From positions 253,016,241 to 253,080,240 of the forward strand of contig JBOZIK010000001.1 in assembly GCA_051453625.1 (NCBI GenBank): a DNA stretch of 64,000 bases, in the 5' to 3' direction. The notes under the pieces are model-generated. The model worked only from the letters and a program-made list of their open reading frames with translations, made no database searches and had not been told where the DNA came from. Every line of letters starts with the position of its first letter. Position 1 is the stretch's first letter. This stretch comes from Welwitschia mirabilis. Lineage: Eukaryota; Gnetophyta; Gnetopsida; Welwitschiales. Positions 22,701 through 30,893 of this stretch are shown here, piece after piece. The position numbers and the translations under genes are program-made.

Positions 22701-25276
22701 TTATACCATCATAATGGAGAAGGCTTTTGATCCCTCACAAGCTAAAGTTACATGCCACTGCTGGATTAGAATGGCATTCTGCAAGAAACAGAAACACAGA
22801 AACAGTTGAATGCGTATGACTAAAATTTCTAGGTTCTCTAAAATTGAAACATGAGCAATTTAATAATTAACACAAAGGAAATCATACAAATACTCAATGT
22901 TGTTCCAAACAAGGCTACTTAAGCTATTGAATGAGTAAATTAGAACTCAGCAGTTCAGAATTTTTGGTACTATATATCATAGTTGTAAAATCCGGGTCAG
23001 ATCACGGATCTTTTTTTTTTTTGATTTGGAGTTTCCGGATCACCAAATTGCCCTGCAGCGTTTTGTAGGTCGTTGTCAATTGCAAACATGGAAAAACCTT
23101 AGATCGAAATTTAAAACTTAGTGAAGAGCTTTTCATAAGATGTCTTCTTACTTATCACGCAACTTACCCCTACTTGAGAATGACAAAATGATCAAAATAT
23201 TCTATGTGCATGGGGTTGAACCACAAAAAATAGTGAACCTCTCCCTATTTTTGTGGATCTCTTTGGATCTTTGCAAATCTCTTTGAATCTCTTCAGATTA
23301 TTGTGGATCTCTTTAGATTGTTGTGGAACAGATCGCCCCGGATCATGATCCAGAGGCTTTAGATGTAGAACCAAAGGGAATTGTGATCTAGGACCAATTT
23401 GAAGCATTTTTTCTATCGGATTGAGATATAGATCGGCTCAGATCGCGATTCGAATCCACATTTCACAACTTATGTTATACACAATGGAAGCGAGAAAAAT
23501 GATTTGGAGACCAAAATGCTTGTAAGCTATGTGAATTCAATTCAAATGAGCAAATACAAAATAATGTAGTTGTCTAGGCAGCTTAAAGATATGCATTGTG
23601 AGTTAAATTGGTGAATCTGATACAGATTTATGTCCTATGATCAACATAAGACATAGTGCTACAATCTTGTATTTAATCTTATAAATAAGCAAGCATATGC
23701 CAAGAAGTTACAGTTAAAAATCTGAATGGGGAAGAATGAATGCAAATACAAAGTGGTGTGGGGTATCTATGCAAACAAAAGAGAGTGAAATATAAGGTTA
23801 GAGAAGCCTCACCCATATTGATGGGCACATCTGATTTTATGGTTCTCATAATGCTTAGCTCCTCACAGAAGGCTTGCTATGATGACTGAATTGTTTGGTG
23901 ACTGTAGATAATTAGATGGATGCTGCATGGGACAAGTCAGTCAACTATAAGGGCTAAAGGCTGGAGGCTGAAATGTTAGCTGTAGAAAGAGATATTTTAG
24001 AAACTTTGGTAAACAAAGAGAATACACAAAACAGATTTGTATTGAATCACTTCATTACTATATTGTTTACTACACCATATAAAAATATACATGTGCTATC
24101 AGAAATAATGGTTTAAGTCATAACCAAACCATGACTAATATGTTCATTTGCTAACTGTAGATTTTGACTAATTGTACCTGAATACACTGATAATATAAAG
24201 TGTCATTGTTAAACCTGGTGTAATAATATTACATATGAAGCTGATTCTCTTCATTCTTTCTTAGTGTCAAATATGTATCCACTTTATAATCTGACATTAC
24301 ATCAAGGGAAAGAAGAAACATTACCCTTGAACGTATACCACCATAATAGAAGGCTTACAGACAAATTGAATCTTGGTTTATGGATGAGTCACGTAATACT
24401 TTTTGAAGAGACTAGTGGTATTGCTAAAATTGAAAGTTGTTAATGAACATAGTAGAAAACAGTTTGGTAAGCTGACTTATTTTCATGGCTTGGGAGTTTA
24501 AAATTCAGCAAAAATATGTATATCATTTGCAGAGGAGTTACACTGAAGATTTGGTGAGAACTTTTGTATAGATGAAAGCAAATGCTGCTGATATGATTTT
24601 AAAACAGAAACCTTCATATTTGTAAAGAAGTACAGAACAATTTTATTCTGAGATCCCTGAAGTGACTTTACTTCTGTACAGATACATGAGCTTGGAATGA
24701 AGCTTAATTTGCAAAAGAACCACAATCTTGAACTTCGACAGGAAATTCAAGGTGTGAACATTTCAACATCTGTGAAACTTTTCTTTGCACTAGCATTATT
24801 TGATTATTCAACCTTTGCATATGTGGTTAGGATCCATCAAAGTACTCTCTTTTTCTTATTCATAGCTTTTTATGCACATATTTTTATTTAGAAGACTAGC
24901 TTCACTTTAGGTTGTAAATTGTGGTCAAACTTACAGTGCTTGGTATGGATTTTCTCTGTGTTTTTGTGAAGGGCTGCTTGATTACATGGAAATGCTTAAT
25001 GATGGAGTTGAAAAGGCACATGAAACGGTATTTCTAATATGCACTTATGTGATTTATATGAGAAGGATCTATGGGCGTACAGAAAAACTTTAAAGGGAAT
25101 ATTCTTAAATCTAAGATCGCTGTATGCAGGTGGGTGTTTTGAAAAGACAGCTCGAGGACAAGGATCATGAAATACGGAGATTAACTGAGACCAAAAGGCA
25201 GAAGGTAGCAGTGAAAGACGAGAAGAAGTTTGATGAAACGGGAAATGTTGCAGAGGGAGGAAAGGGAAGCAGATGA
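1645..25276 (+). CDS. FIP37: FIP37 / WTAP-family m6A methyltransferase complex subunit (3' nine exons)
   Basis: Spliced gene, 5'-partial. Exons: 1645-1732, 1886-1950, 2108-2185, 11512-11559, 12526-12579, 20367-20528, 24682-24751, 24972-25027, 25130-25276. All eight introns are GT-AG and the frame is continuous for 255 residues to a TGA. I recognise FIP37, the plant homologue of WTAP, from its collinear conserved blocks: KREQEIAEL, SAVRDLKSQLKP, RRLLLDPAIHEEF, EEKDKKIKEL and the exon-6 core FTPQSK..GKMLMAKCRTLQEENEEIG. In the family this is a nuclear coiled-coil scaffold that holds the MTA-MTB methyltransferase pair with VIRILIZER and HAKAI for mRNA N6-adenosine methylation; it was first found as an FKBP12 interactor. 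The whole visible protein is Lys/Glu-rich heptad-like coiled coil, with a divergent, charged, probably disordered tail. The acidic N-terminal segment and the start codon lie upstream of the window. Introns 3, 5 and 6 (9.3, 7.8 and 4.2 kb) are long because of transposon insertions, yet no exon is broken. Confidence 0.94.
1886..1950 (+). CDS. FIP37: FIP37 exon b
   Basis: 65 bp. The split codon gives Glu, then PSLVINEFQNLKSSEESLKEQ, the family's QNLKSSE block. The acceptor is ...TTTTCAG and the donor is CAG|GTATCA. The upstream intron is only 153 bp. Confidence 0.92.
2108..2185 (+). CDS. FIP37: FIP37 exon c
   Basis: 78 bp, phase 0 at both ends. It encodes EKARKKEAAFIVNFAKRE and then QEIAELK, one of the most conserved coiled-coil segments in plant FIP37. 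The 9,326-bp intron that follows contains LTR element A. Confidence 0.94.
2205..2318 (+). repeat. 57-bp tandem duplication just inside FIP37 intron 3
   Basis: Two adjacent 57-bp copies (2205-2261 and 2262-2318) differ at only two positions. The first starts 19 bp after the exon-c boundary, so the donor itself lies outside the duplication. The high identity indicates a recent event. Confidence 0.95.
2583..4054 (-). repeat. Element A, 3' LTR (left)
   Basis: 1,472 bp, beginning TGATCGTAGC and ending ATGCAAACA on the + strand; directly followed by ACCCC, whose complement is a short G-rich polypurine tract. Alignable end to end with 7737-9241. Confidence 0.93.
4587..4714. other. Assembly gap, 128 N
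   Basis: Unknown bases inside element A between the 3' LTR and the duplicated motif. The flanks do not repeat each other. Confidence 0.99.
4754..4867 (-). repeat. Duplicated 3' internal motif of element A
   Basis: Two head-to-tail units of the type GCATTGCCAACGAGTG..TATAGCCC.AATGCA.TT, about 65 bp apart. The same paired motif occurs at 41,121-41,225 in element D and as one and a half units at 28,050-28,120 in B. It lies between the integrase tail and the 3' LTR and is noncoding in every frame I checked. Confidence 0.7.
5384..5692 (-). pseudogene. Element A integrase-tail-like segment
   Basis: 102-residue frame ending KPPKHYHLYNHRL. The same end appears in element B (KHYHLYNHYLNPF) and element C (WVGPFTMK... 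KHYDLYNRHLKPFY). The GPF...(N)RHLKPF pattern resembles the C-terminal GPF...VNG.RLK.Y segment of Athila-type integrases. In copy A the GPF part has been lost or frameshifted. Confidence 0.55.
5753..6199 (-). pseudogene. Element A linker open frame, unknown function
   Basis: 148-residue open stretch following the gag remnant, rich in Glu, Asp, Asn, Ser and Pro and without recognisable catalytic motifs. Landmarks PCGEES, EEENINQEP, KDKPSSPLEP and SPKSDVSRELL have counterparts in the same position in elements B (PCEEDNIKKEP, EEDKPSL, SPQNDV) and C (PCEEKSINKNP). I do not recognise a family. Conservation in three otherwise decayed copies suggests it was once translated, probably fused downstream of gag. 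Confidence 0.55.
6400..6936 (-). pseudogene. Element A gag C-terminal remnant
   Basis: On the - strand a start-like ATG at 6933-6935 opens MSWAPNLFQTPSNQQPIYPY. After stops and frame changes there is a Ser/Pro/Tyr-rich stretch, then SLEDTL, MQTNQ and NIQQLN..ITQIF. This SLED...Q..NIQ coiled coil is typical of the C-terminal gag region of Athila/Tat Ty3 elements. The capsid-like N-terminal gag domain is not present. The same block recurs in element C (34.43-34.57 kb) and, more decayed, in B. Confidence 0.7.
7714..7731 (-). other. Element A primer binding site (tRNA-Asp type)
   Basis: Read on the - strand: TGGCACTGTTGTCAGGGG, against the Athila-type tRNA-Asp site TGGCGCCGTTGCCGGGGA. The few mismatches within the shared core are all C-to-T or G-to-A. 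It is separated from the LTR by GATTT, the same spacer as in element D. Confidence 0.85.
7737..9241 (-). repeat. Element A, 5' LTR (right)
   Basis: 1,505 bp. It is longer than its partner partly because of an exact 26-bp tandem duplication (8903-8928 and 8929-8954) that is single and diverged in the left LTR, so it arose after insertion or during the last reverse transcription. Confidence 0.93.
9667..9999 (-). other. Unassigned 110-codon open frame in FIP37 intron 3
   Basis: Open on the - strand from ATG to stop, e.g. RPPIPEKGFEDVGIAAIIVY and ELSSKNVCKNLF. The region is less AT-rich than its surroundings. I do not recognise the protein; it may be a gene or organelle-derived fragment or chance. 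Nothing nearby suggests a promoter or partner exons. Confidence 0.25.
10995..11440 (+). repeat. Diverged tandem duplication in FIP37 intron 3
   Basis: About 10995-11178 and 11241-11440 share the order TATTGAGGGT, CTTTTGATCT, CTACAGTGAGCATGTG, GGTGGCTTTTT, CACAAGAAAA (first copy TACAAGAAAA). The copies differ by scattered substitutions and small indels. The second copy ends about 70 bp before exon d. Confidence 0.8.
11512..11559 (+). CDS. FIP37: FIP37 exon d
   Basis: 48-bp microexon-like exon, phase 0, encoding SAVRDLKSQLKPPSLK. Acceptor ATGCAG, donor AAG|GTACAT. It joins exon c exactly as in the known protein family (AELK then SAVRD). Confidence 0.94.
11560..12525 (+). other. FIP37 intron 4, no feature recognised
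   Basis: 966 bp, T-rich, with normal GT and AG ends. No repeat or coding signal is evident. Confidence 0.6.
12526..12579 (+). CDS. FIP37: FIP37 exon e
   Basis: 54 bp, phase 0, encoding ARRLLLDPAIHEEFTRLK. The family hallmark LLLDPA.HEEF is intact. Acceptor GTGCAG, donor AAG|GTATCA. Confidence 0.95.
12914..13215 (+). mobile_element. TRIM copy 1, complete (302 bp)
   Basis: Terminal-repeat retrotransposon in miniature. The LTRs, 12914-13014 and 13118-13215, are about 100 bp and begin TGTTGG; the right one ends CCCAACA, the left is decayed to CAAAA. Directly after the left LTR is ATTGGTATTAAAGCC, a primer site for initiator tRNA-Met (TGGTATCAGAGC) with two transitions. Directly before the right LTR is a purine tract around CAAAGGGAGG (about 13,106-13,115). 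Flanking 5-mers AGGCT (12909-12913) and AGGCC (13216-13220) are a near-perfect target duplication. There is no coding capacity. It has the same orientation as FIP37. Confidence 0.88.
14361..14663 (+). mobile_element. TRIM copy 2, complete (303 bp)
   Basis: LTRs 14361-14464 and 14565-14663, starting TGTTGG/TGTTAG and ending CCAGCA/CCAACA. Primer site ATTGGTATCTGGGCC follows the left LTR; the purine tract CAAGAGGGAAC precedes the right LTR. The total length is within one base of copy 1 and the internal region aligns with it (GTGTGGATCAA before the purine tract). Flanks GATTC/ACTTC match at only three of five positions. Confidence 0.85.
14801..14844 (+). repeat. Exact 22-bp tandem duplication
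   Basis: The 22-bp unit starting TTATCTTATTCACTGGG occurs twice without mismatch (14801-14822, 14823-14844) in FIP37 intron 5. Confidence 0.95.
15000..17379 (+). other. FIP37 intron 5, central part, no feature recognised
   Basis: AT-rich intron sequence without coding or transposon signals that I can support. Confidence 0.5.
17380..17600 (+). mobile_element. TRIM relic: internal-LTR-internal
   Basis: One 107-bp LTR (17417-17523, TGTTGGGT...CTCAACA) followed by GTTGGTATCAAAGC, which differs from the tRNA-iMet site at one base. Internal-type sequence lies on both sides (GAATATTTGTGCTACAG to the left, AGTTTGGATCCTTGGG to the right), so it is a remnant of a tandem LTR-internal array rather than a solo LTR. 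Confidence 0.75.
17889..18126 (-). pseudogene. Exon-like coding fragment on the opposite strand in FIP37 intron 5
   Basis: About 75 open codons on the - strand, including KGTLSYLSKWLFLAKHSPD, LDDITEVFVVKEAIG and LPDVVSWDETLLAKPSME. Amino-acid composition is protein-like (Trp, Asp and Pro spread evenly) and unlike the surrounding AT-rich sequence. It is bracketed by a possible acceptor (...TAATGTAG, near 18,111) and a possible donor (ATGGAA|GTTATT, near 17,914), giving a putative exon of about 190 bp. I do not recognise the family and see no partner exons nearby. It could be a captured gene fragment, a pseudogene piece or an exon of a nested gene. Confidence 0.45.
18544..18995 (+). mobile_element. 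Tandem TRIM array: LTR-internal-LTR-internal
   Basis: LTR-like units 18544-18641 and 18783-18886 flank a 141-bp internal region. The second LTR is followed again by primer-site-like CTTGATATCAAAGAG and a second diverged copy of the internal region (GATATGGAGAA, CATCTTGTTTGAGCTTC). This layout results from unequal recombination between LTRs and has been seen in TRIM families. Confidence 0.75.
19390..19495 (+). mobile_element. TRIM LTR relic
   Basis: About 106 bp aligning with the other TRIM LTRs (GTGGGCTTATCTATGGGTTC-type core, then GTGTGATGGTAATGG.CC.AACA end). No primer site follows, so it may be a 3' or solo LTR. Confidence 0.6.
20367..20528 (+). CDS. FIP37: FIP37 exon f (core conserved exon)
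   Basis: 162 bp, 54 codons, phase 0. It carries EEKDKKIKELEENLAAV, then FTPQSK, MLMAKCRTLQEENEEIG and ASEGK, the most conserved part of WTAP/FIP37 proteins. The preceding 7,787-bp intron 5 holds the TRIM family. Confidence 0.96.
21119..21370. other. Sequence flanking hAT-like element 1, possibly older LTR-type repeat
   Basis: Together with 22,068-22,190 this reads like one continuous unit interrupted by the hAT-like insertion (polypurine CAGCAGCAAAAAC..., TTTATAAAGTCTAGAGAAG). I could not find a second copy or clear ends, so it stays unassigned. Confidence 0.3.
21371..22067 (+). mobile_element. hAT-like nonautonomous transposon 1 (697 bp) in FIP37 intron 6
   Basis: Terminal inverted repeats: left TAGTGTTGCAAGACTT; right end reads, on the opposite strand, CAGTGTTGCAAGACCC. 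The 8-bp flanks GTTAGAGA (21363-21370) and GTCAGGGA (22068-22075) agree at six of eight positions, both differences being transitions. YAGTGTTGCAA termini and 8-bp target duplications are typical of hAT elements. Subterminal GACTCG/ACTCGG motifs cluster near both ends. There is no transposase frame. Strand is arbitrary. Confidence 0.82.
22981..23470 (+). mobile_element. hAT-like MITE 2 (490 bp) in FIP37 intron 6
   Basis: Inverted termini: left AGTTGTAAAATCCGGGTCAG; the right end on the opposite strand begins AGTTGTGAAATGTGGATTCG. The 8-bp flanks TATATCAT (22973-22980) and TATGTTAT (23471-23478) match at six of eight, with two transitions. Internally there are repeated GTGGATCTCTTT motifs. No coding capacity. 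The superfamily is inferred from the 8-bp duplication. Confidence 0.75.
23479..24681 (+). other. Rest of FIP37 intron 6, no feature recognised
   Basis: AT-rich, stop-dense sequence up to the exon-g acceptor; no repeat ends seen. Confidence 0.5.
24682..24751 (+). CDS. FIP37: FIP37 exon g
   Basis: 70 bp, encoding IHELGMKLNLQKNHNLELRQ and EIQ, with one base left over. It continues the coiled coil directly after ASEGK. Acceptor TGTACAG, donor CAAG|GTGTGA. Confidence 0.93.
24972..25027 (+). CDS. FIP37: FIP37 exon h
   Basis: 56 bp, completing a split Gly codon and then encoding LLDYMEMLNDGVEKAHET. The family version has a GLYKHME-type block with ND.VE here, so the alignment holds but is more divergent. 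The acceptor is TGTGAAG, a weaker polypyrimidine context than at the other exons. Confidence 0.9.
25130..25276 (+). CDS. FIP37: FIP37 terminal exon
   Basis: 147 bp: 48 codons and TGA at 25274-25276. It begins VGVLKRQLEDKDHEIRRLTE, a conserved coiled-coil end, then a Lys/Glu/Gly-rich tail ending GGKGSR that I cannot align with other species. Confidence 0.92.
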   Translation: MGVLKRQLEDKDHEIRRLTETKRQKVAVKDEKKFDETGNVAEGGKGSR

Positions 25277-25400
25277 TTTACTTGTTATAATTTCAACTAA
25301 TTGTGTAGTGAGGACTAAGGGAAAAAGGAATGTCATTTCTCTTGCCTCTGTTCTGTGTACAAAAATGGTAATTACAAGGTAATAAATGTTTCTATTCAGA
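25277..25400 (+). promoter_or_regulatory. FIP37 3' UTR with poly(A) signal
   Basis: Short T/A-rich stretch after the stop codon. A canonical AATAAA lies at 25381-25386 about 105 bp downstream of TGA, followed by T-rich sequence. It is a plausible cleavage region; the exact end cannot be read from DNA alone. Confidence 0.55.
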
Positions 25401-26782
25401 TTTTGAGAACTGCATTATCCTTTAATAATATCCTTACTGTTTGCCCAAATAGAAGTTTAGCTTGCAGTTTAGGTTAACTCATTCTTCAAAGTTTCTTCAG
25501 TTCGACCTTTTGGGGGTTTTTCTTTCAAAATTATGATAGGATTCAACTAAAACCCATTTATCTTAACAAATCTCTTTTATTATTAATTTGAAACTTCAAA
25601 TTGTTAAACACTCAAATTATACTATGACGGAAAAAGCTTCATACTGTAAAAAAGTAAGATCTTCAAAATATTGCATGTGAAGCCTTCAACTTCCAAATGA
25701 AAACACATCTTAAATACTTAAAAAAGCTGCCAATTTTGAAATGAACAGTTTTCACAATTTTCCACATCAGTTTTTCTAAGCTTTTTACAAAGGTTTTCAC
25801 CTTGTCTCTTGATAAGATTTTTGCTCAGTTAATTTTGTGAGCTATTGGTAACCTAATTTTGTTCAGTTGTATCTGTTATTTTTATTTCATCCTTCATTAT
25901 TTGGTGTTCTAAGTTATAATCGTCTTGTCTCATAACTGGATCTTTGGTATTACATTTGCTGCATTTTAACATGTCATCTTTCTTCATCCACAATCCCCAT
26001 TCAGAAGTGTGGTTCCATGGCTAGGCAGGGTGTCAATTATGAAGAAAGAGGGACTGGTCCCCCTCTTATATTGACAAACACTGAATCGAGATTTTAAGGA
26101 AACAATAGAGAATGTATACCTATGAATTTTCTTCCCACAAGTTACTTTTATCATAAATATAGCTTTGATAAAAACTCCTGAAAGCTGCCAATGAGATGTA
26201 TGACTGGACAATAAGTTGAACATTGGAGGATTAAGCTTTTGATATTAGGTTAGATTAGGATGAATGCAAGCATCAATTATAGTAAAGATGTGAAATTGCA
26301 ACAATACTTTTCGGAATCAGTTTTCTTGTTTTTTGGAGGAAAAGATTAGTTGTGAGATATATTTTTAATGTGATGTTAATTCTTCCTCTTGTTTGAAACC
26401 ACAGCCTAATGTAAAGAACATGGGCATTTTACGAGTACATAAAGTATGTGAAGCATTTCAAAATTTTACACTCCCTTTTATTATGAAATCTGCATTTTGG
26501 TTCTCACAAACAATAGAATGCTGTTATCTTGAATCAGATCAGATTATGCATTTGGTTATCTTTTTAAAAAAGGAATTCAAAGAGAAATGTATTAAACTTG
26601 TGAGGGTCATTCGTTAGGTTTGCTGGATGAAAATTCTTGAACGGATCACTAGTTAACATGGCTAGATGAAAATCCGTGGGCGACGCTTATCTAGGTTGAA
26701 GTTAACCACCAATTGGCTAGAGGTTGTTTGTGAGTATACCCAGGATGTTGAAACTTTTGTCACGTGCATCTTGAATACTAGC
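25401..26782. other. Intergenic sequence downstream of FIP37
   Basis: No gene, RNA or transposon recognised. It separates FIP37 from the Athila-type cluster. Confidence 0.5.
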
Positions 26783-26893
26783 CACAAGTAAACCCTACAT
26801 ATTATAGCATTTGACCCCACGTTGTTGGAGCTCACAACTAATAATCATGGGTTAGACCAACTACATTATGTGTCAAACACTTGAATAATTAGT
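26783..26893. repeat. Repeat X, copy 1
   Basis: About 110 bp (ACAAGTAAACCCTACAT, AATAATCATGGGTTAGACCA) closely matching 37,341-37,440. Here it lies left of LTR middle sequence; in the other copy it lies right of it, which implies a rearranged LTR variant. Confidence 0.75.
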
Positions 26894-27775
26894 GTAAGCA
26901 TGGAAAGTAGGATGTGATTCCCAAAGACCATTAAACATTAGTATAAACTGAGTTGTAAACATGAAGAAATCATTCAGAAAAATATAAAAAGCTCAAGATA
27001 TTTTAGTATAATAAAAAGCATAACAAGAAAGTAAAACATCCACAAGTATGTAAAAAGATTGAACCAAATATTAACTAATGTTTTTTCGATTATGTAAAGC
27101 ATTAAAAGAATGTTACAAGCCACACTTAAAATTAAGAGATTAAACCAAAGAACAATAGTATTTTATTAATGAGATAGAACAAAACTACATTGATAAATAA
27201 AAAACATCAAGCTACAACTGAAATGTCATGCTATCCTTAAGTGCTAGCCCATTTTAGGTGAAAGATTTAGAAGATAGACATGAAAAGCATCAACCTTAGG
27301 GTGAAGTACAATAGAGTTTGTCTACAAATTGCCAAAAATATTGATGAATTCCCAATAGATGAAGAGTTTAGTCCTTTTTATAGAGAAAAGGAGGGTTAGC
27401 ATTTGGACATTTTAGGGTTTTCTATTAGAAAATTGTCACTTTATAGTAGGAGGTAATGACTGATTTTGATGCAGTAACAAAATGGAGCCCCAACCGGAAG
27501 TTGATCACTTTTCCATGACAACTTCAGAAGAATGTAAGTTTGGAAGACATTCTGCAAAAGGGACTGACGCCGTCGTACATGTAACTGGTGCTACTCGTGT
27601 TTTTTGCCTGTTTAGCTCCAGTTTGTGCCACATACTCCAAAATGTTGCTAAATTCCTGAAAATGTCATGGAGAAATGCATAAGATCAAGTATGGCATAGA
27701 AAATAGCATAAAACATATTTTTGTCGTTAAAAAGGTTATATTGACGTCTTCAGTATGATAAATTTATTTGATACA
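26894..27775 (-). repeat. Element B, truncated 3' LTR
   Basis: Aligns with the distal two thirds of 30894-32259 and 35801-37119, starting at AGCATGG.AAGTAGGATGTGATT and ending TTTGATACA before CCCCC (G-rich polypurine complement). The proximal ~380 bp are missing. Confidence 0.8.
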
Positions 27776-28146
27776 CCCCCAACAAAACTTTTGCTAGTCG
27801 CTTAGCAAAAAGTTGATAAAGAATGACTAACATGGAAAATTAAAAAAAAAAGAAGAACATTCAAGCATTATTTGAAAAATGATAAAAACTTTGAAAATCT
27901 TGGCCAATTTTTGAAAAAGTGAGGCATTAAAATTATAAATTTCATAAAATATGTGAATGCCAAACCCCTCAAAGCTAAACTTTGTCCCCAAAGTTTGAAA
28001 ACGTAGGAAAATTTAATGTTGAATTTGAGAAACAAGTTAATACCACATCAGAATGACGATGCTTAGTGTCTATAGCACCAATGCAGTTAAACATTCCACA
28101 AATGAATCATTAGTGCTACATTATTTTATTTTTCTTTTGATTCTAC

Positions 28147-28151
<5 letters not shown>

Positions 28152-28193
<42 letters not shown>
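28152..28193. repeat. (TA)n microsatellite
   Basis: About 21 uninterrupted TA dinucleotides inside the 3' internal region of element B. Not present at the same place in A, C or D. Confidence 0.97.
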
Positions 28194-28196
<3 letters not shown>

Positions 28197-28559
28197 CACA
28201 CTAGGGATATCATTGGCTTATTATCCTAATAAATAAATAATTTATTCACATAAATTCTTTAAAAAAAGATACATCATAAAAGTAGAAAAAAACCTTTTTT
28301 TCTTTGGTTGTTTCCAAATTAGAAACATTAAATGAATGAAAGTCTTAATAAAAAAACTAAAAGATAAGTATGACTTACTCTTAAAAAAGAATTCATTAAT
28401 GTTAATTAAAACCATGGAATCATAAAGCCCTTTTATTCTTCTTATAAAAAGGCTACAACCCATGATTGATAAGTTTCATAAACTCATAATAATATGAATG
28501 AGGTAGGTGGTCAATGAGCCTTATGAAGTACTACCATGTTGGAAGATGTGGGTTTTACT

Positions 28560-30110
28560 TATAGGGAATGGATTAAGGTAATGATTATATAGGTGGTAAT
28601 GCTTAGATGATTTCATAAGAGGTACACCCTTAGGTAACATTAGTTTCATTACAAGTGGACCAACCCATTTCAAGTCTAATTTACAACAAAAAAAATCTAA
28701 TCTAAAATATTACAATAAATTTAAATATTTCTCAAAATAGAGGGTTTTTAAGTAAACCATGAAAAAATACTTAATGGTATGAAAGCTAAGAATGTTAAGG
28801 TTATGAGGACTATGATTGATGAAGGGTTATGAACTATAAGAGAATCTAGATAAATTTTAAACATAAGTCTATGAAACTAGATAGAACATCAAACATGCAA
28901 GAAATAGAGGTTATGCATTCAAGGTATAAATGGGTTTATGCCTTACCTTATTTATGATTATTTAAAAATTCTTGCAAGACATCATTTTGAGGGGAGGATA
29001 AAGATAATTTAGAAGCCACTAAAAAAGTGAAAGTTTATTAAAAGAATTATGATTATAATCTTTAGAAAGTACTTTAAATATAATGAAGGTTTATCTTCTT
29101 CCTAACATTTTAGATCTGTCTTAAATGATAAAGATGAAATATAAACATTTTTCTCATGAGAATGTTGAGAAGAGGGCAAGGCTTCTACATATGCTAGATT
29201 AGGTGTGGGTTCTTTTTTTATGTTGTCTTCCTCACAAGGTTTGCTACATGACTTGTCTTTAGATGTATAACTCTTTTCAAGTATAAGACTCTTCTTAAGT
29301 AAGTGCTCATCCTCTAATGGTTGGTTATCCTCTAGGTCCTAAATAGTTTCCTCACCATTCCTAAAGGATATGAGTTGGGTATAATTTATTTGACTATTAT
29401 TTATCTTTTTAAGTGTTTCTAGACTCTTAAGATCAATAAATGGAAAAATGTCTTTCTCTTTATATTACTTAAGTATACAAAGATTTGAGTAGTGACTTGA
29501 TTTAATCATTGAATATTGTGCTTGATCTTTTGAAAGATGAAAGGGATTTATTGGTTTACATGATGTTGGTTTTAGTTGATTTGCATTTAGAATTCCATGA
29601 ACTTTTTACGGGTATTTTCTAAGGAATGTAAATAGTATTGTTGAGTATTTAAAGATAGATGAAATTGATCAAATGATAAATAATAAGGGAGAGGAGATGA
29701 AGGGTTAAATAATGAAGGATATAAATTAAGATGTAAGGGAATTAATAAGGTGATGAGGGATAAGGATTATGAGAAATGGTAGAAGGTACATATTCACAAT
29801 TCTCTTACCAAGGATATAATTTATGCATGCTAGATGATGAAGAAAAGATGAAGGTATATCTAAATATTTAAGTTAAAGGTAATCCCTAATAAATTTCTTA
29901 GATTAAAGATAATATCATATAGTTTGTTTTGGTTAGATTTAGTTAACAAAATTATATGTATCTTTACAATTGTAATAAAAAGAAATGATTTCAATATTAG
30001 GGTCCATGTGGGATTTGAAATGTACTCCATATAATCTACTAAAAGTGCCATGTCTTTAATCCATTCTAAAGTTTCAGAGGAGATATAACATCTAAAAATA
30101 TTGATGAGAT
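28560..30110 (-). pseudogene. Element B coding block: gag remnant, linker, integrase-tail-like end
   Basis: Read on the - strand with many stops. In order: an N-terminal stretch with MDPNIE (30.0 kb) shared with C; KHNIQQLNQVTTQIF (about 29.5 kb), the gag coiled coil; SKPCEEDNIKKEPTPN and SQHSHEK then EEDKPSL (about 29.1-29.25 kb), the linker; and KWVGPLVMK ... KHYHLYNHYLNPFP (about 28.56-28.69 kb), the integrase-like tail. The order and landmarks match A and C, showing an ancestral frame of about 500 codons. Confidence 0.6.
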
Positions 30111-30869
30111 TTATAAGATAAAGGGAATAGAGTTTGGATGAGAAATTCTTAAAAGAACTAGTACTACTAATGAGGTCTAATAATGGTACTATGGTTTTGA
30201 GCAGCTAAGGATTAGGAATAGATAATTATAATTCTTACAGTAGCACAAATTGGTTTTTGTAGTAAGTCATAAAAAATAAAGTGTAGAAATTAAAATATCT
30301 AAGTTTAAAATAAAATAGAAGCCTATGAAAACCTTGAGAAAAATAGTGCCATATAATACTAAATATAAATTTAAAAGCTAATGTAATACACACAAATTTG
30401 AAAATAAAATCTATTATATTTGAAATGAAAGGGGAAAATGAGCAAATAAAGCTATTGTATATTTTTATCATTCTTGATTTCAATTAATCTTTATGATTTT
30501 TTTCATTGCTTTGCCCTTAGTTTAATAGAAACTAAGTAGTAAAACTTGCATAAACTAATTAGTCTTACACATGAAGAGATTAATATAATAATAATATTTT
30601 AGATTAAAGCTAAAAAATTTTAATAAAAACTTAAAAGAACTTAAAAAAGGAACTAGTTCAGGTATCACTAGAAAGAACCAGTACCAATTACTAGTAAGTA
30701 TAGAAACCAAAGGTGTAGAAATTAAAATGTAAGAAAACTAGGACTAGTTTGAGTATCATTAAAATAAGACTTATACCAATTACTAGAAAATGAAAAAATA
30801 AAAATGCTAAATTCTAAGATTGAGGAAAATAAAAATTTATGCATGCTCTATAAGGCTACCATTCCATTA

Positions 30870-30887
30870 TCCCCTACAATGGTGTCA
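30870..30887 (-). other. Element B primer binding site
   Basis: On the - strand TGACACCATTGTAGGGGA, against TGGCGCCGTTGCCGGGGA. Four of the five differences are G-to-A or C-to-T. It lies six bases from the LTR. Confidence 0.8.
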
Positions 30888-30893
30888 AAAAGC

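Noticed and set aside
28152-28193. (TA)n tract as a matrix-attachment or origin-like element
   Set aside because: A plain microsatellite inside a dead retrotransposon; nothing beyond AT-richness supports a function.
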